Shown here one piece after another: positions 35,458 to 48,280 of a DNA stretch of 64,000 nucleotides. A program made the translations under genes and the position numbers. Position 1 is the first letter of the stretch; each line of letters begins with the position of its first letter. This DNA is from Mytilisepta virgata (Eukaryota > Mollusca > Bivalvia > Mytilida > Mytilidae). Location of the stretch: assembly GCA_028015205.1 (NCBI GenBank), contig CM051514.1, positions 28,474,150-28,538,149 on the forward strand, written 5' to 3'. Below the pieces are notes generated by a model. That model was not told the origin of the DNA and did not search any database. It was given only the letters and a program-made list of their open reading frames with translations.

Positions 35458-38400
35458 TCATGCAATTAGTAATACCTTCCGAAATATTTCATGTTTCGTA
35501 TCAAGTTTATTAAAAGACACATATGTCTTGATTTCCTTCTTGAAGAGACTATAGATATCTACTGATTTTGTTCTCAGATTTGACATATAAAAATACTTGT
35601 AAATCGTGAAACCTAATTGTAAAAATGATGTTGAAGGCAAAATAGTTTTTATCGTTTACTTAATATCCAATGACTAATTCTTTAAGTGAGACTACTTTAT
35701 CATAATTAAGTTGTTTCAAAAGTCGATGGATATCTTTCCATGCGTCTTTTAGTGCAGCGCATTCAATAAAAAAATGTTTGTAATTATCTATTGTTTTACA
35801 GATCGGGCAATTTGGCGATTGCTTTATTTTCCATTTATGTAGGTTTTCCGTGGTTGGTGATATATAACTAATAAATTTCCATCTATATACTTTTAATCTA
35901 TTACAATTTAGGTTATGTATCAACTCAAGGAAATGTTTTTCTTGGAAACTATCAAACTCGAGATCTCGTTTCCATCTTTCAATACCTATATTTTTTGCTA
36001 TTTTTCTTTTGATTAGCTCTTTGTACATATGTTTTGTACGTGTATTTTTAAGCTCTTCAAAAGAAATCCCATTACGTAGGATATTTATATTAATATTGAC
36101 GACTGTTTTCTGAGATTCTTCCGATTTGAATATGTTTATCCAAGTATTTGGTAAGCTTTCTTTAACAACTGTATATTCAGAAATCCAATTTCTTTCATCT
36201 TTTAATTTTAGCAGTAATTTTTAGGACGAATTTCTCCTCTTTCATTTATTACGTCATTAACATAAATTATATTGCTGTTTATCCAATTCCAAAATATTAA
36301 CGGTTTGATTTTGTATTTTATATATTTACTACCCCATAGAATTTGCTTTCGCACTTCTCGAAAATGTAGTTTCTCTTTCGAACCCATATCGCTTTTATTT
36401 ATCCATGATTTCACTATTTCTACATAGAACTCGTGAATCTTTTTTATTAAGTCAATATTGTTTAAATCATTTGCAGTCATGTTCATTTAAAATATAAGAA
36501 AATTTTTCCCGAAGTGATTAAAATACATTCTTGGGATAGCTGTCCAGTTATCATCTTTTGACTCGATAATTCTCGCAACCCATTTAATCTTGTATGTCCG
36601 TCATGTTAAGTCCTCCGTGTTCATAGTTTGATATTATTGTACGTCGTTTAACCCTGTCGCTTTTTCCCGTTCCATAAAAGACTGAATATTTCATTTTCTA
36701 ATAAACTTATAAGATTGTTTGAAATAATACTTACTCTGGCTAGGTAAGTCAATTCCGAGAGTATAAATGTTTTAATTATCACGATTTTACCTAATGATAA
36801 GTTTCGTTTTTTCCATTGTTTAATTAAATTTTGTATTTTTTCGAATTTTTTTTCCCCAGTTAAGTTTATCACATTCTGATTGATTGATACCAAAGTAGAT
36901 CCCTAATACTTTAACTAGTTTCATTGTTAAATTTATTTCCCCCACTTTATCTCTACAATGCTATAATCTTCCTATCCAAATTCCTTCTGTCTTATTTTTA
37001 TTAATTTTTAGACCCGAGAAGCTTCCATACGTTCCTATCAAATTTAATGCGTTTTTGACATCTTCTTTGGATTTTAAAAAGAGAGTTGTATCATCGGCCA
37101 CTTGAGTTATTTTAAGACAGTGTGTTTAGTTATTAAACTTAATTTCTATGCCCTTGACGTCATCAAATTCTCTTAGTTCACATACCATTATTTATACTGC
37201 CATGACAAAAAGTAAAGAAGAACACGGGTATCCCTGACGGATTCCTCTAGTCGGACCCAGGGGAACAGAGAGCCACCCGTTATTATATACCATGTTATTT
37301 ATGTTTGTATAAAGTGTTTTTATCCAGTTGATGTAACCTTGCACCGTCTACGTTAAACCTGTCAGCATAATCTATGATGCCTTGAATTTGTCTCAAATTG
37401 AATCCGATAAATCTACCTTTAATATAATCGGTTTGATCTACATTTATTATTTTACTGATTATTAATTTAATTCTAAAAGCTACAATGTATGATAAAATCT
37501 TATAATCGGAGTTAAGAAGTGATATAGGTCTACAATTTTTTAACTCGGTTTGGTCATTTTTTTTGTAGATAAGGTTAAGTAAACTTTGTCGCTGCGAAAA
37601 AGTTAACTCTTTGGTGTTATAACAATGGTTAAACACTTTAACAAGCGATGGACCGATATGCGGCATGAATTTCTTTTAAAAATTTCTGGATATTCCATCT
37701 CGCCCTGGGTTTTTGTTTGATTTTAATTTTCGTATTGCTTCGTTAATTTCTTTTATTGTAATATGCCCATCACACGGCTCGCTTTCTTCTTTGTTCAATT
37801 TTACACTTGATGTTGTTGTATTAATATAATCAGCATTATGAGTATCCGTTTTTTTATTTGTCGTGTACAGATTTTTATAAAACTGTCGTTCTATGTCCAA
37901 AATCTCTTGTTGGTCATTCGTAATTGTACCATAAGGTTTTTTCAATTTTAAGATTGTCCTCTTTGTTTGTCTTGATTTTTCTAACCCCAAAAAGTATTTA
38001 TTATTTTTCTCCCCCTTTTCAATCCATTCTGATCATGCGCGTATTTGTGCACCTTTGGCTCTATACTCGTAATGTTTTTTCTAATTCGTTCTCTATTAAT
38101 AACATTTGGTCATTCACTATTTCATCATTTTTTTTGCATTAAATCTTTTAAAAGGTCTTCTAATACATTTACTTCTCGATTTCTTTTTTTTTTTTTTTTT
38201 GCTTTTGATTTGCAGAAGTCTATGCTTATATCTTTAACTTCTACTTTGAACATTTCCCACATCAACCGCGTATCTATATTACGAGTACTTAAATTATAAT
38301 TCAATTTATCAATTAGTTTTCTTATTTCATTTATATAGTCATCGTCATCAAGGATGGAATTATTTTTTTCGGTTAGAGAAATGATTTTAAGAGAAACAGC

Positions 38401-39041
38401 TTGGTGGTCCGTGGATCTGATCATGACCGGTCTAATATCGCATGATTCTATATTTTGCACAAAATCTTTTTCTTATCAAACGCATATCAATCCTGCTAGC
38501 TTGCGGTGGATTGTTTCTTTTCCACGTATATTGTATTTTTTTAGGATTTAAATGCCGCCAAATGTCGATAAGGTTGTTTTCCTTGGTTGAATTTTTAAGG
38601 CTATTGACGGGCTTCGTTCTATTCGAATTTTTATTTGTTTCTTTTCGATCTAGTTTCGCGTCAAGCGCGTCATTCATATCTCCCGATATAATCACGGTTC
38701 CGATTGCGTTTTGGTTTACTTTATCATTAACTTTTTTAAAAAACGATCATAACTAGTCGACCGTCATTGTCCTGAAACTGATCTATAAATTTGTAATCTA
38801 ATTTTTGGTCAATTAAGATAGCCACACCCCGGCTTGCGCTTGATCCGTTACTTGCGAATGCATCGTGTGTTGTTTCTATTGCTAATTTTTCAATTAGTTC
38901 ACTATCAAAGTGTGTTTCTTGTAAGAAAATTATATTTGTTTTTTGTTCTTTTATCCATTCATATAATCGCGATCTTTTATTTTTATCTCTTAGGCCTTTA
39001 GCATTAATGGTACAAAGATGTAAGTGATTTAAACTACTCAT
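35458..39041 (-). pseudogene. LINE ORF2 (endonuclease and reverse transcriptase), broken
   Basis: In minus-strand order: an APE-type endonuclease start (NAKGLRDKNKRSRLYEWI, then FLQETHF with the catalytic glutamate), GDMNDALDAKL, SRIDMRLI and the STDHQAVSL histidine box. The reverse transcriptase follows (KNCRPISLLNSDYKIL at about 37530), a VADDTTLF catalytic box at about 37100, and a thumb region. Near the end, CPICKTIDNYKHFFIEC is the C-terminal zinc motif. The final frame (35640-35458) reads SNLRTKSVDIYSLFKKE. At least eight frame changes or stops separate these pieces. VADD replaces the usual Y/FADD first residue, consistent with decay. The activity would have been target-primed reverse transcription. 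Confidence 0.85.
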
Positions 39042-39059
39042 ATTTTACATGAAATGTTT

Positions 39060-39960
39060 AGGTGGTATTACTATTTCTAGCTATATCAACATCGAAGTCA
39101 ACTTTACACAATTCCTTTCCATTTTGTATCATAAATCTGTTCTCATTTACAAAGAAAGCTATACAATACATAAAGACTAAAACATGGATAAATTTACAAT
39201 GAGATAGCATAAAAATTGAAATAATGTCACATTTGACAGAATCGATATAAATATATCACACATTTTCTCAGTTTATAAGATCATATATATAGTTTTGTAC
39301 AAAATATAATGACATACATTTTTTGAGAATTTTGATTGGTATAATGACTTGATTTGTTTTGTATCATTTACATTTGTTGCTTTCAGGTATGGGAATCTCA
39401 GGTGACATTGTTCAGTGCCCCACAGGTTATTAGGTAAGTTTATACTATTGATATTTATTGAGAGTAAATATATGGGATACCCCTTATGTTAACAATTAGA
39501 CATACAAATTTAATCATCCGTCTGATCTTGTTTGTAGAAAAAATTAGATATTCTTGAAAGATTTGGAATACTATCTATATAAGCTCTGGTGTGGGATTCT
39601 TGGTGTATCTTTTGTATACAATATAATACAGCATTTTTCCGTTTTGTGTGTCTGTGAAATGATCAGACTTAGATAAATCATAATATGTTTTCAATTCTAA
39701 TTTCAAGTATTCATAATTCTTATTCTTTGTTAATGTTTCAGACTTATGAATTATATTTAAAATTATATTATCTACTTTTGATACTTTTATCAGTATTTCT
39801 TTTCCATTGTTTATCATACAAATTTCAAAATGCAGATGATACATATACACATATATATATATATATATATAAGTATAAAAAATTAACATTTTTTTTGTTG
39901 TTTTTTGTTGTTTTTTGTTTAAGATAAAATTGAACTTATTAGATACAATAGATCAATCTA
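39060..39960 (-). other. Spacer between LINE ORFs, unrecognised frame
   Basis: About 0.9 kb separates ORF1 and ORF2. It contains a minus-strand frame (39889-39575) reading ICMINNGKEILIKVSKVDN, which I do not recognise, and a short TA tract at 39850-39872. A faint echo (MIQNGKELCKVDFDV) lies near 39110-39150 on the same strand, so a small repeated domain is possible. Confidence 0.35.
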
Positions 39961-40063
39961 CAGTTTAGTGGTTTTGTTTCCACCTCTCTCTGGTGGTGTT
40001 GGTGGAGTTCTACCCTTTTTGTTCTGTAGTTGCTGCTTCATGGCCTTAGGAGTCTCTGTCACT

Positions 40064-41239
40064 TTAAGGGATTTTGTTTGATTTTTTTGGCTGTTTATCA
40101 TGTTCTTTTGTATTGCCCCTTTCATGTTGAGTACCTCTGATATTTTTTTCTTTTTTTTTCTTTCTTTGTTTATGTTCATTATCTTCATTGTTATCTTCTA
40201 TTTCAGTCTCTGTTTCACTTTCACTTTGTGAGACATTAGTTTGTTCTGTTTCATGGGATTTTTCTTGGGTTGGTGATTGAGAATCATGAACACCCTCATT
40301 GTCACTATTACCTGTCATTTCAGTTTCAAATTCTTTCTGATATGCTTGGGGAAAGGCTTGTGGACAGTTTAATAACTTGTGGCCACTTTCATTACATTTC
40401 CTACATCTCCACTCATTGGGGCAATTTGATAATGGTATGGACTTTTTCCATGCATTTATTACAAATGAAAATGTCAGTGTCTTTTAATTGACCAAAATGC
40501 ACTATTCTTGCAATATATTTTCCAATCTTAAGAGATCTAGGAAGAGGAGTGGTGAACTTCTTACACAGGACTATCCTGTCTCCTGTACAACAATTTGTTA
40601 AGAGGTTGTCTACCCTTAATCTCTCTCTGTATGTTTTAATAATGTCTATGTCTCTTAGGGCGATTTCTCTATCAATGATCCCATCCTCCGCCGATAAGGG
40701 AACGTTTTGCACTCTTACCATGATTGTATTTGTTCTAGGTAGATTCAATAGATTTTGAGAATATAGGGTAATGGATTTACCTCTCAAGATGATGCCCTCT
40801 GTTAATAATTTTAGCCTATCTTCTTCATAATCCAAGTATATACGGCAGTATTGTCTCATTCTTTGTATACCTCGTATAAATTGTGGTTTTATCTTCTCAC
40901 CAATTGCTTTGTATATCTCAACATGGGTGAGCCAAAATTCTTTGGGCGGGTTGGTTTGGCCAAGTTTAGAAAAAATGGTTTAACCCCTGACAGGTTTTGA
41001 TCAGGTGGTGTATTATCATGATTTTCATTATTGTTTTGTTTGTTTTGCTTGTCTCGGAAGCTATTGGGGTCTCCAGCTTTCTTGGCGTACGTATCCGCTA
41101 TTGCCGCCATATTGTTTACATTTGAATGTGGTATTGTGTTTTCATTTAAACCTGTGTTAGTCTCTTTAAACATTTGATCTTTTCCTTTGGATATATCTTC
41201 CGTAGGGTTTCTACGACTTACTTCGCTGGTTTCCGTCAT
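40064..41239 (-). pseudogene. LINE ORF1 (nucleic-acid-binding protein), frameshifted
   Basis: The N-terminal third starts MTETSEVSRRNPTEDISKG at 41239 and is polar and low in complexity. A frame break lies near 40945: the original frame reads on as KNFGSPMLRY and stops, while the other frame gives FWLTHVEIYKAIGEKI and leads into MRQYCRIYLDYEEDR (from 40859). That middle part is typical of the folded domain of such ORF1 proteins. The next part, ICNKCMEKVHTIIKLPQ, then in another frame WRCRKCNESGHK, makes a CxxC...CxxC..GH zinc-binding region with a second break near 40430. An acidic, lysine-rich tail follows (ETETEIEDNNEDNEH). The role would be chaperoning the element's RNA. Two frameshifts make it non-functional. 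Confidence 0.78.
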
Positions 41240-41264
41240 TCTAATTGCTGTCTATATCACTATT

Positions 41265-41910
41265 TCAAACTAAATTTTTACGGAGTTCTTTCCTGCGACC
41301 TTGGTGTAAGGACTGATTTTCGGTCACCTTTTCTCCAAATATATACTTTGTTATTCTTCCGTAAATGGCTGTTTTCAGTGAGAGATGTTCCATGGAAAAT
41401 CGTTGCACGTGCATCGATCTCCCACTTTTTTGACGTCCAATCAGAATTATGTTGTCATACTTAGTTATTCTGCACATGTACGATAAATATTTATTTTTGC
41501 CAATTTCATTTTCCGACACTATTTCACTTGTTTTTTTTCTGTTTAGATGTATTCTTTTCTTTGCGGTCCTCCGATCATACCATAAATCGTTTTTTTTTTT
41601 TTTTATCTCTGATAGTTCTTGACAAAAATCATGGTCCATACCTGCGCCTATTATCTGTACAATTCTTGAAAGTTGTTTCTTGTTCAAAAAATGTACCAGT
41701 CTGTAAAAAGTTTCTTCCTCGGTCTTCCTGAACGACTTTCTACATCACCGTATGTCTCTTATTTCTTCCTGCATGTCTTGATTGTAGATCTTGGTATTCC
41801 AAAAAGTCTTGCAGATTTGAAATATTTTTATTTTCTATGCAAGAAATTCATCTTCGAACGTCAATGCTCCAACTTTTTACCCTCTCTGTCCATTTTAAAA
41901 CTTGTGGTTT
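41265..41910 (-). pseudogene. Tc1/mariner-like transposase remnant
   Basis: On the minus strand, 41810-41720 reads SARLFGIPRSTIKTC, then, after a stop, GDVESRSGRPRKKL. This is the second helix-turn-helix and the GRPR AT-hook-like motif of Tc1 transposases. After a frame change, KKQLSRIVQIIGAG follows near 41690. Near 41310-41280, another frame gives NNKVYIWRKGDRKS, matching the V-VWRK block after the second catalytic aspartate. Neither the DDE catalytic residues nor the C-terminal part can be assembled, and the remainder is missing past 41265, where the LINE's 5' end lies. It is a fossil of a cut-and-paste transposon. Confidence 0.6.
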
Positions 41911-41921
41911 TTTTATGTTAA

Positions 41922-42358
41922 AACGCCATTGCCCACGACAAAATAAGTGTGTACTCGTCATCAGACCTGAACAGTAAATACAAAAACATTTTTTAAAGAA
42001 AAAATATTTCTTTCATTTGTTGGAACCACATTGTTTATAGGGTGGCGAATAATTACTTCGATTGACTGTATATGTACATTTGTACATTGTCGGACGTCAT
42101 ACATTTTATTGGTATGAGCTTAGAAGCAGGTAGAAATGCGAGGTTTTCCGAGACTTTCTCACCTGTTTCCCTGCGAGTACAAATAAAATTTATAGTTTCG
42201 TTCAGTATATATACATGTATAATATTGTTTTTATCCTGCGTTATAAATTTCTATCTTTTATATCAAAAGGTCATGAAAATGGCACATTTCTACCTTATTT
42301 AAGAGAATATTTTTGGAGAACAAGACGTCATAATTACTGTGTATCAAACCACAATAAA
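41922..42358. other. Spacer, nothing supported
   Basis: Sequence between the Tc1 remains and the left inverted arm. I see no gene or repeat. Confidence 0.4.
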
Positions 42359-43000
42359 ACTCTTCTATTTGAAAAAGGAAAATTCTATTTTATTCCCTTT
42401 TCAAATGAAAAACCATGGCTGTAATAATTGTAAGTATTTAACTTAAGAACAAACAAAATATGATAGCATTTTAATAAGTTTTTATTAAAAACAGGTACCA
42501 GTTTCACTATTTGCACTATAAACATAGGTTTTTCAATGACATTATACGTCAACTACAACAAGATGTGTAATTTCTTTAAAAATATTTGCTTTTCTCTAAA
42601 TATTTTGGAAAAATTCCCGAAAAGATTTCCTTATAAATTTTGCAACATATTTTTCGGGAAATTTTCTTAACTTAATTCTATAAGCATTTTGTGATATTTC
42701 AAAAATAAATTGATGTAGTGTAATATATTATAATATATGTACCATCACCTATTCGGGAAATTTCCAGAAACTTTTAAGTTGCTTTTTTTATATTCATATG
42801 CAGGACACAAGATTTCGGGAAATTTGCCGAAATTTTTTTCTATCTTCAGAAGCATCATAAAGTTGCTTACATTTCTCTATTTTCTTTTTTCGATGGATGA
42901 ATAACATTGAACTAGAGGATTCCCAGAAGCCTGTTTCACTTTCTTGGATTTCATTTGCACATTTAAAAAATATTTTTGGCCTTGAGCACAACTGATGAGC
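42359..43000 (+). repeat. Left arm of a 14.4-kb inverted pair
   Basis: From CTCTTCTATTT onwards, this stretch is the inverted counterpart of 56258-56726. Shared blocks in order: AAAGGAAAATTCTATTTTAT, CCATGG, AAAACAGGTACCAGTT (right copy with AACTGGTACC), CGGGAAATTT, then ATTGAACTAGAGG and GAGCACAACTGATGAG (GAGCTCAACTGATGAG in the right copy). The left arm has about 40 extra bases near 42925-42965. GGGAAATTTCCC-like palindromes occur at about 42613, 42655, 42754 and 42815. Confidence 0.8.
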
Positions 43001-44369
43001 CATAAATCCATGAAATGTACACATTTAGTGCATCAAAATTAGCATCATAGAATTTAATATTACCCACTAATTCGATACACCTGCTGATGGACTCACGTTC
43101 CAGAGGGTATAATCAGATCAGTTGCTAGTATCTTGTAATATCTAATACTAGCCCAAAATTGATAGTACTATACATTTACTGTTACTAAAAGTTAAATTTT
43201 GTGAAAACTAAGGAGTGGCTTCCTAGTGCACAACTCTGTCCTTTAGACATCTTTTGGTTTACACTTTTGGTCAGAATAAGATCATTTTTTTTAGTTTGAC
43301 TGGTTTTTATATTTTTAGTTATAGTGGCCATATTGGTCCAATGTCTTGACTTTTGAATTTTGAAAGAGGCCAGGCTAAGAACCATACCACTATGTTAAGC
43401 TTCAATTGGCAGTTTCAGAGATTTTGAAATATTGTTTCTTGAACAAGGTCCAGTCCCCATCCTTCCCACTCCCCTGTATGGATATCAGACACAACTTTGA
43501 CAGGGGACAATCAAAGGACTTGATGAAGAAATCCAAGTTGATAAATACAATGACAATATCCCTAGGCTTTCATTCTGCAGTAATTGTGCTATGCAATAAT
43601 GACATATGAGCATTTGAATATGAGAGAGCAATTAATATATGTGTTATTGCATTCCAGAATAAAATCTATCAATCTCGAACATGTATAAATAAGTGCCAAT
43701 ACCAATACATCCAAAATTGCTACAAATTAATAAATCAGTTCAACCATTCCCTGACCAAATGGTACACCTAGAAAAGTATGATTAACAGTTTTCCCTTACT
43801 ACATTCTTAAAAATTCTAAGTTCTTCTGTGTCTGGTTAGGTTTTGATATTTTTTTTATTATTATTTTTCTTTGTCTTCCTGAAAAAAACAGCAAAATTTA
43901 CTAATGGTGAATCTTTATGAAACTAAAAACATTCTTATAATTCATATCATATTTTCAGAGTTGCTCAAAACAACTTTGAAAATGTAACTTGGCATTGGCA
44001 TGACCTCAAACTTGATTCTTAAATATTAAGTGCTATTTGTTTTTCTGATTTTCAGTAATAAAACTGATATTGGTAAAGTAATCCTCCAAAAAAATCTTAA
44101 AATGGTCTTTCGGCTCTAGTCATTTCTAATTACATTTCACATTTATCATACCTATCTTTATTTTTCTTATACAATATTTGCTATACCATCAAATATTTTT
44201 CTGCCATGGACATGTTTCACAGTCGCAACGAAAGATGATTTTTAAACAAGAAGCTGTCTGAGTGACAAATAATTGTTACGATATATTCCTTAATCAGTGT
44301 TTGAATCTGCTTGCTAGCTCGACTGCATTCCCAGCCTGTGATTGTCGTCTAATGTAAATCACTAAATTA
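43001..44369. other. Intergenic between arm and array element
   Basis: AT-rich with no supported gene. Short frames at 43185-43385 and 43406-43609 are unrecognised. Confidence 0.4.
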
Positions 44370-45713
44370 ACAAGAGGCTCCCAAGAGCCTGAATCGATCA
44401 CCTGTTATCCTTTGTGTACCAGTAGATCTTGTGTCAATGATTAATTTTGCTATTTAATGTATACAGTCACAATTTTCTCCTTAATATTGACCTGTACAGC
44501 TAAAATATAGAATCCTGGACCCAAATAGATATGGTTGGTAAGGACTTTTTCATCAGTTGCTATGGACTTTTTCAATGGCATTGACTTTTGACCTTCAATT
44601 TTGACTTGAACAGGTAAATTGTAGGGTTCTGAACCGAAATATATATAGTGGCTACAGACTTTTTCATTGGTTGCTATGGACTTTTTTAATGGCATTGACT
44701 CTTGACGTTTCTTTTTGACTTGTACAGGTAAATTATAAAGTCCTTAACCTAAATATATATGGTTGCTAGGGACTTTTTCATTGATTGCTGTGGACTTTTT
44801 CAATGGCATTGATTCTTGACCTTCCATTTTGACTTGAACAGGTAAATTGTAGGGTCCTGAACCAAAATATATATGGTTGCTAGGAATTTTTCATCGGTTG
44901 CTATGGACCTTTTCAATGACCTTGACCCTTAACCTTTCTTTGTGACTAGTACAGGTAAATTATAAGGTCCTTAATCCAAATAAATATGGTTGCTAAGAAC
45001 TTTTTCGTCTGTTGCTAGGGATTTTTTGATCGGTTGCTATGGAATTTTTCAATGACCTTGACCCTTGACGCTCCAGTTTACTTGTACTACTACCTTTTAA
45101 TTTATTTCAAGTAACGTCCTAAACATCTTAGACAATGTCAGACCATTATTTTCTGTTTACATGTAAATAATCTTTCAAGGGCAAAAATTCCTATAAGGGG
45201 TCAATTGACGATTTTGGTCATGTTGACTTATTTGTAGATCTTACTTTGCTGGACATTTTTGTTTTTTACAGTTTGTCTTTATCTATTGTTATATTCAAGA
45301 TAACAACCTAAATCCGCAAAATTTCCTTAAAATTAAGAATCCAGGGGCAATAACCCAACAAAAGGTTGTCCGATTCATATGAAAATTTCATGCCTGGTAG
45401 ATCTTGACCTGATGAACATTTTTCTCCCGTCAGTCTTGCTCTTAATGCTTTGGTTTTTGAGATATAAGCCAAAAACTGCATTTGACCCCTATGTTCTAAT
45501 TTTTAGCACCAGCGGCCATGTTTGTTAATAGATCAAAACTTCAGATATAATTTATAAACTAGGTACCCTAAGGAACATTCAGTTAAAGTTTGAAGGTATT
45601 TTGCCCAGTAGTTTCAGAGGAAAAGATTCTTGAAATAGTTTACGACGACGACGACGACACTGATGGACGACGACGGACGCCAAGTGATGGCATAAGGGCC
45701 AGTTGAGCTAATA
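44370..45713 (-). mobile_element. Tandem-array element with terminal hairpin, member 2
   Basis: Read on the minus strand, it opens TTAGCTCAACTGGCCCTTAT and GCCATCACTTGGCGTCCGTC with a (GTC)n run. It ends CAGGTGATCGATTCAGGCTC, a GCTC/GAGC hairpin and CTCTTGTT. The inside holds about five units of about 115 bp marked by ATGGTTGCTAGGGACTTTTT, GGCATTGA-TCTTGACCTTC and ACAGGTAAATTGTAGGGTCC (plus-strand words). It matches 52889-53698 in inverted orientation, with more units here. The structure resembles bivalve pearl/HINE-type non-autonomous elements built round a satellite core. That class name is inference. Confidence 0.78.
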
Positions 45714-46524
45714 ACGGGACTTGTTCCATTGGATAATCCAATAGTAAATGAAAATTAAGGAATGTTCTGCACTGAACTGGAAAGTCTTTTAATCAATAAT
45801 GCTGAGTTTTCAAAGAAAATTTAATAAAAGGCTTCGCTAATCACAGCATGATACGACCGCAACATGTCAACAGGTAAAGAATTAGTATAAATGTGGACAT
45901 ATTCAGCTTTACCCAATAAAGTATTCGATAATATAACATACATTACACAGAAATATTGGACCTTCCACAAAAACTAGATGAAAAACCCCAAAAAATATGA
46001 TTCCAGCTACTTTACTTTTTTGGGCCCTTAAATTACCAAAACTGTAAAAGATAGAAAAAATATGTTGACATGCCACTGAAAGTACTCATCAAGATTAATT
46101 AAAAGAAAAAATCACCATTAAAATTGGATTAAAAAAAAATCTATTGGTCCCTCAAAATGGCTAATTTTGGCCACGTCAATCCCTACTTTTATCTCTGCAA
46201 TGGCAAAAGTTTTATTTTTGTATTTTTTAATTTAAAAAATTTGTACAGGTTCCACAGTACTCAGTGGTTCACCTGCTTTCGCAGTTGTCTATATTTCTGT
46301 GTAATAGTGGAATGTACACATTTTTCTCCACATGTTATTTATTGATCATGAAGAAGCCACCGTCCAAGTATGGTAAAAATCCAGGATGGTTTAAGAAAGT
46401 AATTAATGTTTTGAAAACTTTAACTGCAGCCTGTATGTAATGTTAACTGGGAGTCCATTTATAAGTTAAATATGGAAAAATGGGGGGAAAAAATTAACAA
46501 AATTTTCCTCTGGATACTATCTTT

Positions 46525-47060
46525 TGATAATGAACAAGTTTCTGTCCAAGTTTGGTAAAGTTTGTCTTTGGTGGCTATCTTGGTTGACAATCTGGGTCAT
46601 TGGACAAATAATTCTGAAACAGGACCAACTAAGGACCAGCGCTGGCATTTCTGGTCCCCATTTGCCCAGTGGTTTCACAGAAAATTTTTTAATGAATTTT
46701 CCTAAAAGGCCCTATGTCAAATTAAGTTCGGCTGGGGTGCCCAACTTGGTTGATAGTCTGGATCATATAACACAATTCTGAAAGAGGGCCATTTGAGGAC
46801 CATTGCTGCCATGTCTGGTTCCAACTGGCCAAGCAGTTTCAGACACGAAGATTTTAAAATGAATTTTCCCATCGGGTCCTATGTTTAACTAAGTTCAGTT
46901 GTAGCAGCCATTTTGGTTGACTGTCCGGGTCAAAGGACATATTTCTGTAAGGGTACCACTTAAGGGCCATTGGTGCCAAGTTTGATTCCATCTGGCCATG
47001 CAGTAAATTTCATAGATTTTTGAAATCCCCTTGATCTGAAATCCAAGATTGCCACCACCA
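46525..47060 (-). repeat. 166-bp tandem array, ~3 units
   Basis: Units recur every 166 bp, marked by GGTCCCCATTTGCCCAGTGG (46651), GGTTCCAACTGGCCAAGCAG (46817) and a third at about 46983. Each has a CTTGGTTGA or TTTTGGTTGAC block and an AGGACCATTG-TGCCA-like block. The reverse complement matches the units in 53809-56182, for example GCAGCAATGGTCCT. The frame at 46524-46781 is not a gene. Confidence 0.78.
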
Positions 47061-48280
47061 CCTGACACATTTAACGCCTGATCCTACGGGAAATACATCA
47101 AAGATCTCCTCGTCAGAAACCGTTTGACAGATGGAAGTAACATTATGTCTTTATACTAGATACCCTAATGATCTTTCAGCCTAAGTTTGACTGAAATTGA
47201 TCCTGTAGTTTCAGAGAAGAAAAATTTTGAAAGTTTACAAAGATGAAAAAAATGCGAAAAATTGTCTTTAAAGGGCAAAAACTCCTATAAGGGGTCAATT
47301 ATTTATAACCATTTCAAAATCTGGAAAAACTCATACTTTATAACTACATTTGTTCCTCATTATGTTCTTTTCATAGTCACTTTTACTGGCTTGCTCTACA
47401 TTTTTGAATAACTTTCAATGCTGCTCCAAACATTGCATTTTGAAAAAGAGTTGGTCTGAAGAAAAGAAAGAAAAATTTAACATTTCTGAAACTTCAATCT
47501 ATACATTGTTTCAAGTTTATGAATTCAGGGGTTATTGGATCAAAGGTCAAGGTCACTGAACATTTTCATCAATACGGAATTTTTCAGTACACTTGACTAT
47601 CTCTACATGGATTATTTTATATTTAAAATAAAATAAATTAAATTATATGTTTAATTGGTCCCTCCGGGTAATCCACACCCCTCCATTTGACAAATTTTCA
47701 ATTATTTTGAAAATGTGCCTTAAGCCATATCTATTTTTTCTTTCTCGTAATGATAAATTAAATTACATTATATATTTATTAGGCTCTGGGGATAAATCTT
47801 CCACCTTCCCTTATAAAACAAATGTTCATTTATTCACCAGTATTATCTTCTTTGTCACCACAAGACAAATTTATTGCATTAATATGTTAGTCCCTGGGAG
47901 AATTCCCATCCCCTGCATATAAGCTTTCAAATATCATGAAAATGGTTGGGATCTCCATCCTTAATAATTCCTCAATCAAACTATATATTTCATTTGTTTC
48001 AATCTTTTTATTTTATGAAAGTTCAGATATCTTGAGAACTGTATATATTCTGTGTCATCATAGAAAATTGATTGAGATACATCTGAAAATGGCCTTATCT
48101 ACAAATACCGTGTGTCGGTTTTTTTTCGCGATTTAATGACAAAATTGGCATGTTAAATTTTGGCTGTGTATTATTTTCGCTAAAATACACTCGAAAATTT
48201 AACACGAAGTAATCCGAAATACAGGTAGCGAGAATTCTGAAGTAACGTATACACAAATTGTATTACTGATTGACAAAAAA
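47061..48280. other. Intergenic, repeat debris
   Basis: CTCCTATAAGGGGTCAATT at about 47281 echoes the same words at about 45190 in member 2, so some repeat tail continues here. The remaining AT-rich sequence has no supported gene. Confidence 0.4.

Larger units (their letters stand above)
35458..41239 (-). mobile_element. Decayed Tx1/L1-like LINE with two ORFs
   Basis: A minus-strand element of about 5.8 kb. In transcription order it has an ORF1 with a cysteine knuckle (41239-40064), about 1 kb of spacer, then ORF2 with endonuclease, reverse transcriptase and a C-terminal zinc motif (39041-35458). Stops and frameshifts fall in every domain, so it is inactive. Domain order and the CxxC-type end fit Tx1/L1-clade elements. 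I found no long A tail or certain target-site duplication. Tc1-like transposase remains lie directly upstream of its 5' end. Confidence 0.85.

Noticed and set aside
44450..44695. An 81-codon minus-strand frame with an internal repeat
   Set aside because: Its peptide repeat (MPLKKSIATNEKV / MPLKKSIATDEKV) is just the 115-bp satellite unit translated. There is no start or conservation beyond the array.
46524..46781. An 85-codon frame as a gene
   Set aside because: It spans more than one unit of the 166-bp tandem array and matches it in inverted form elsewhere.
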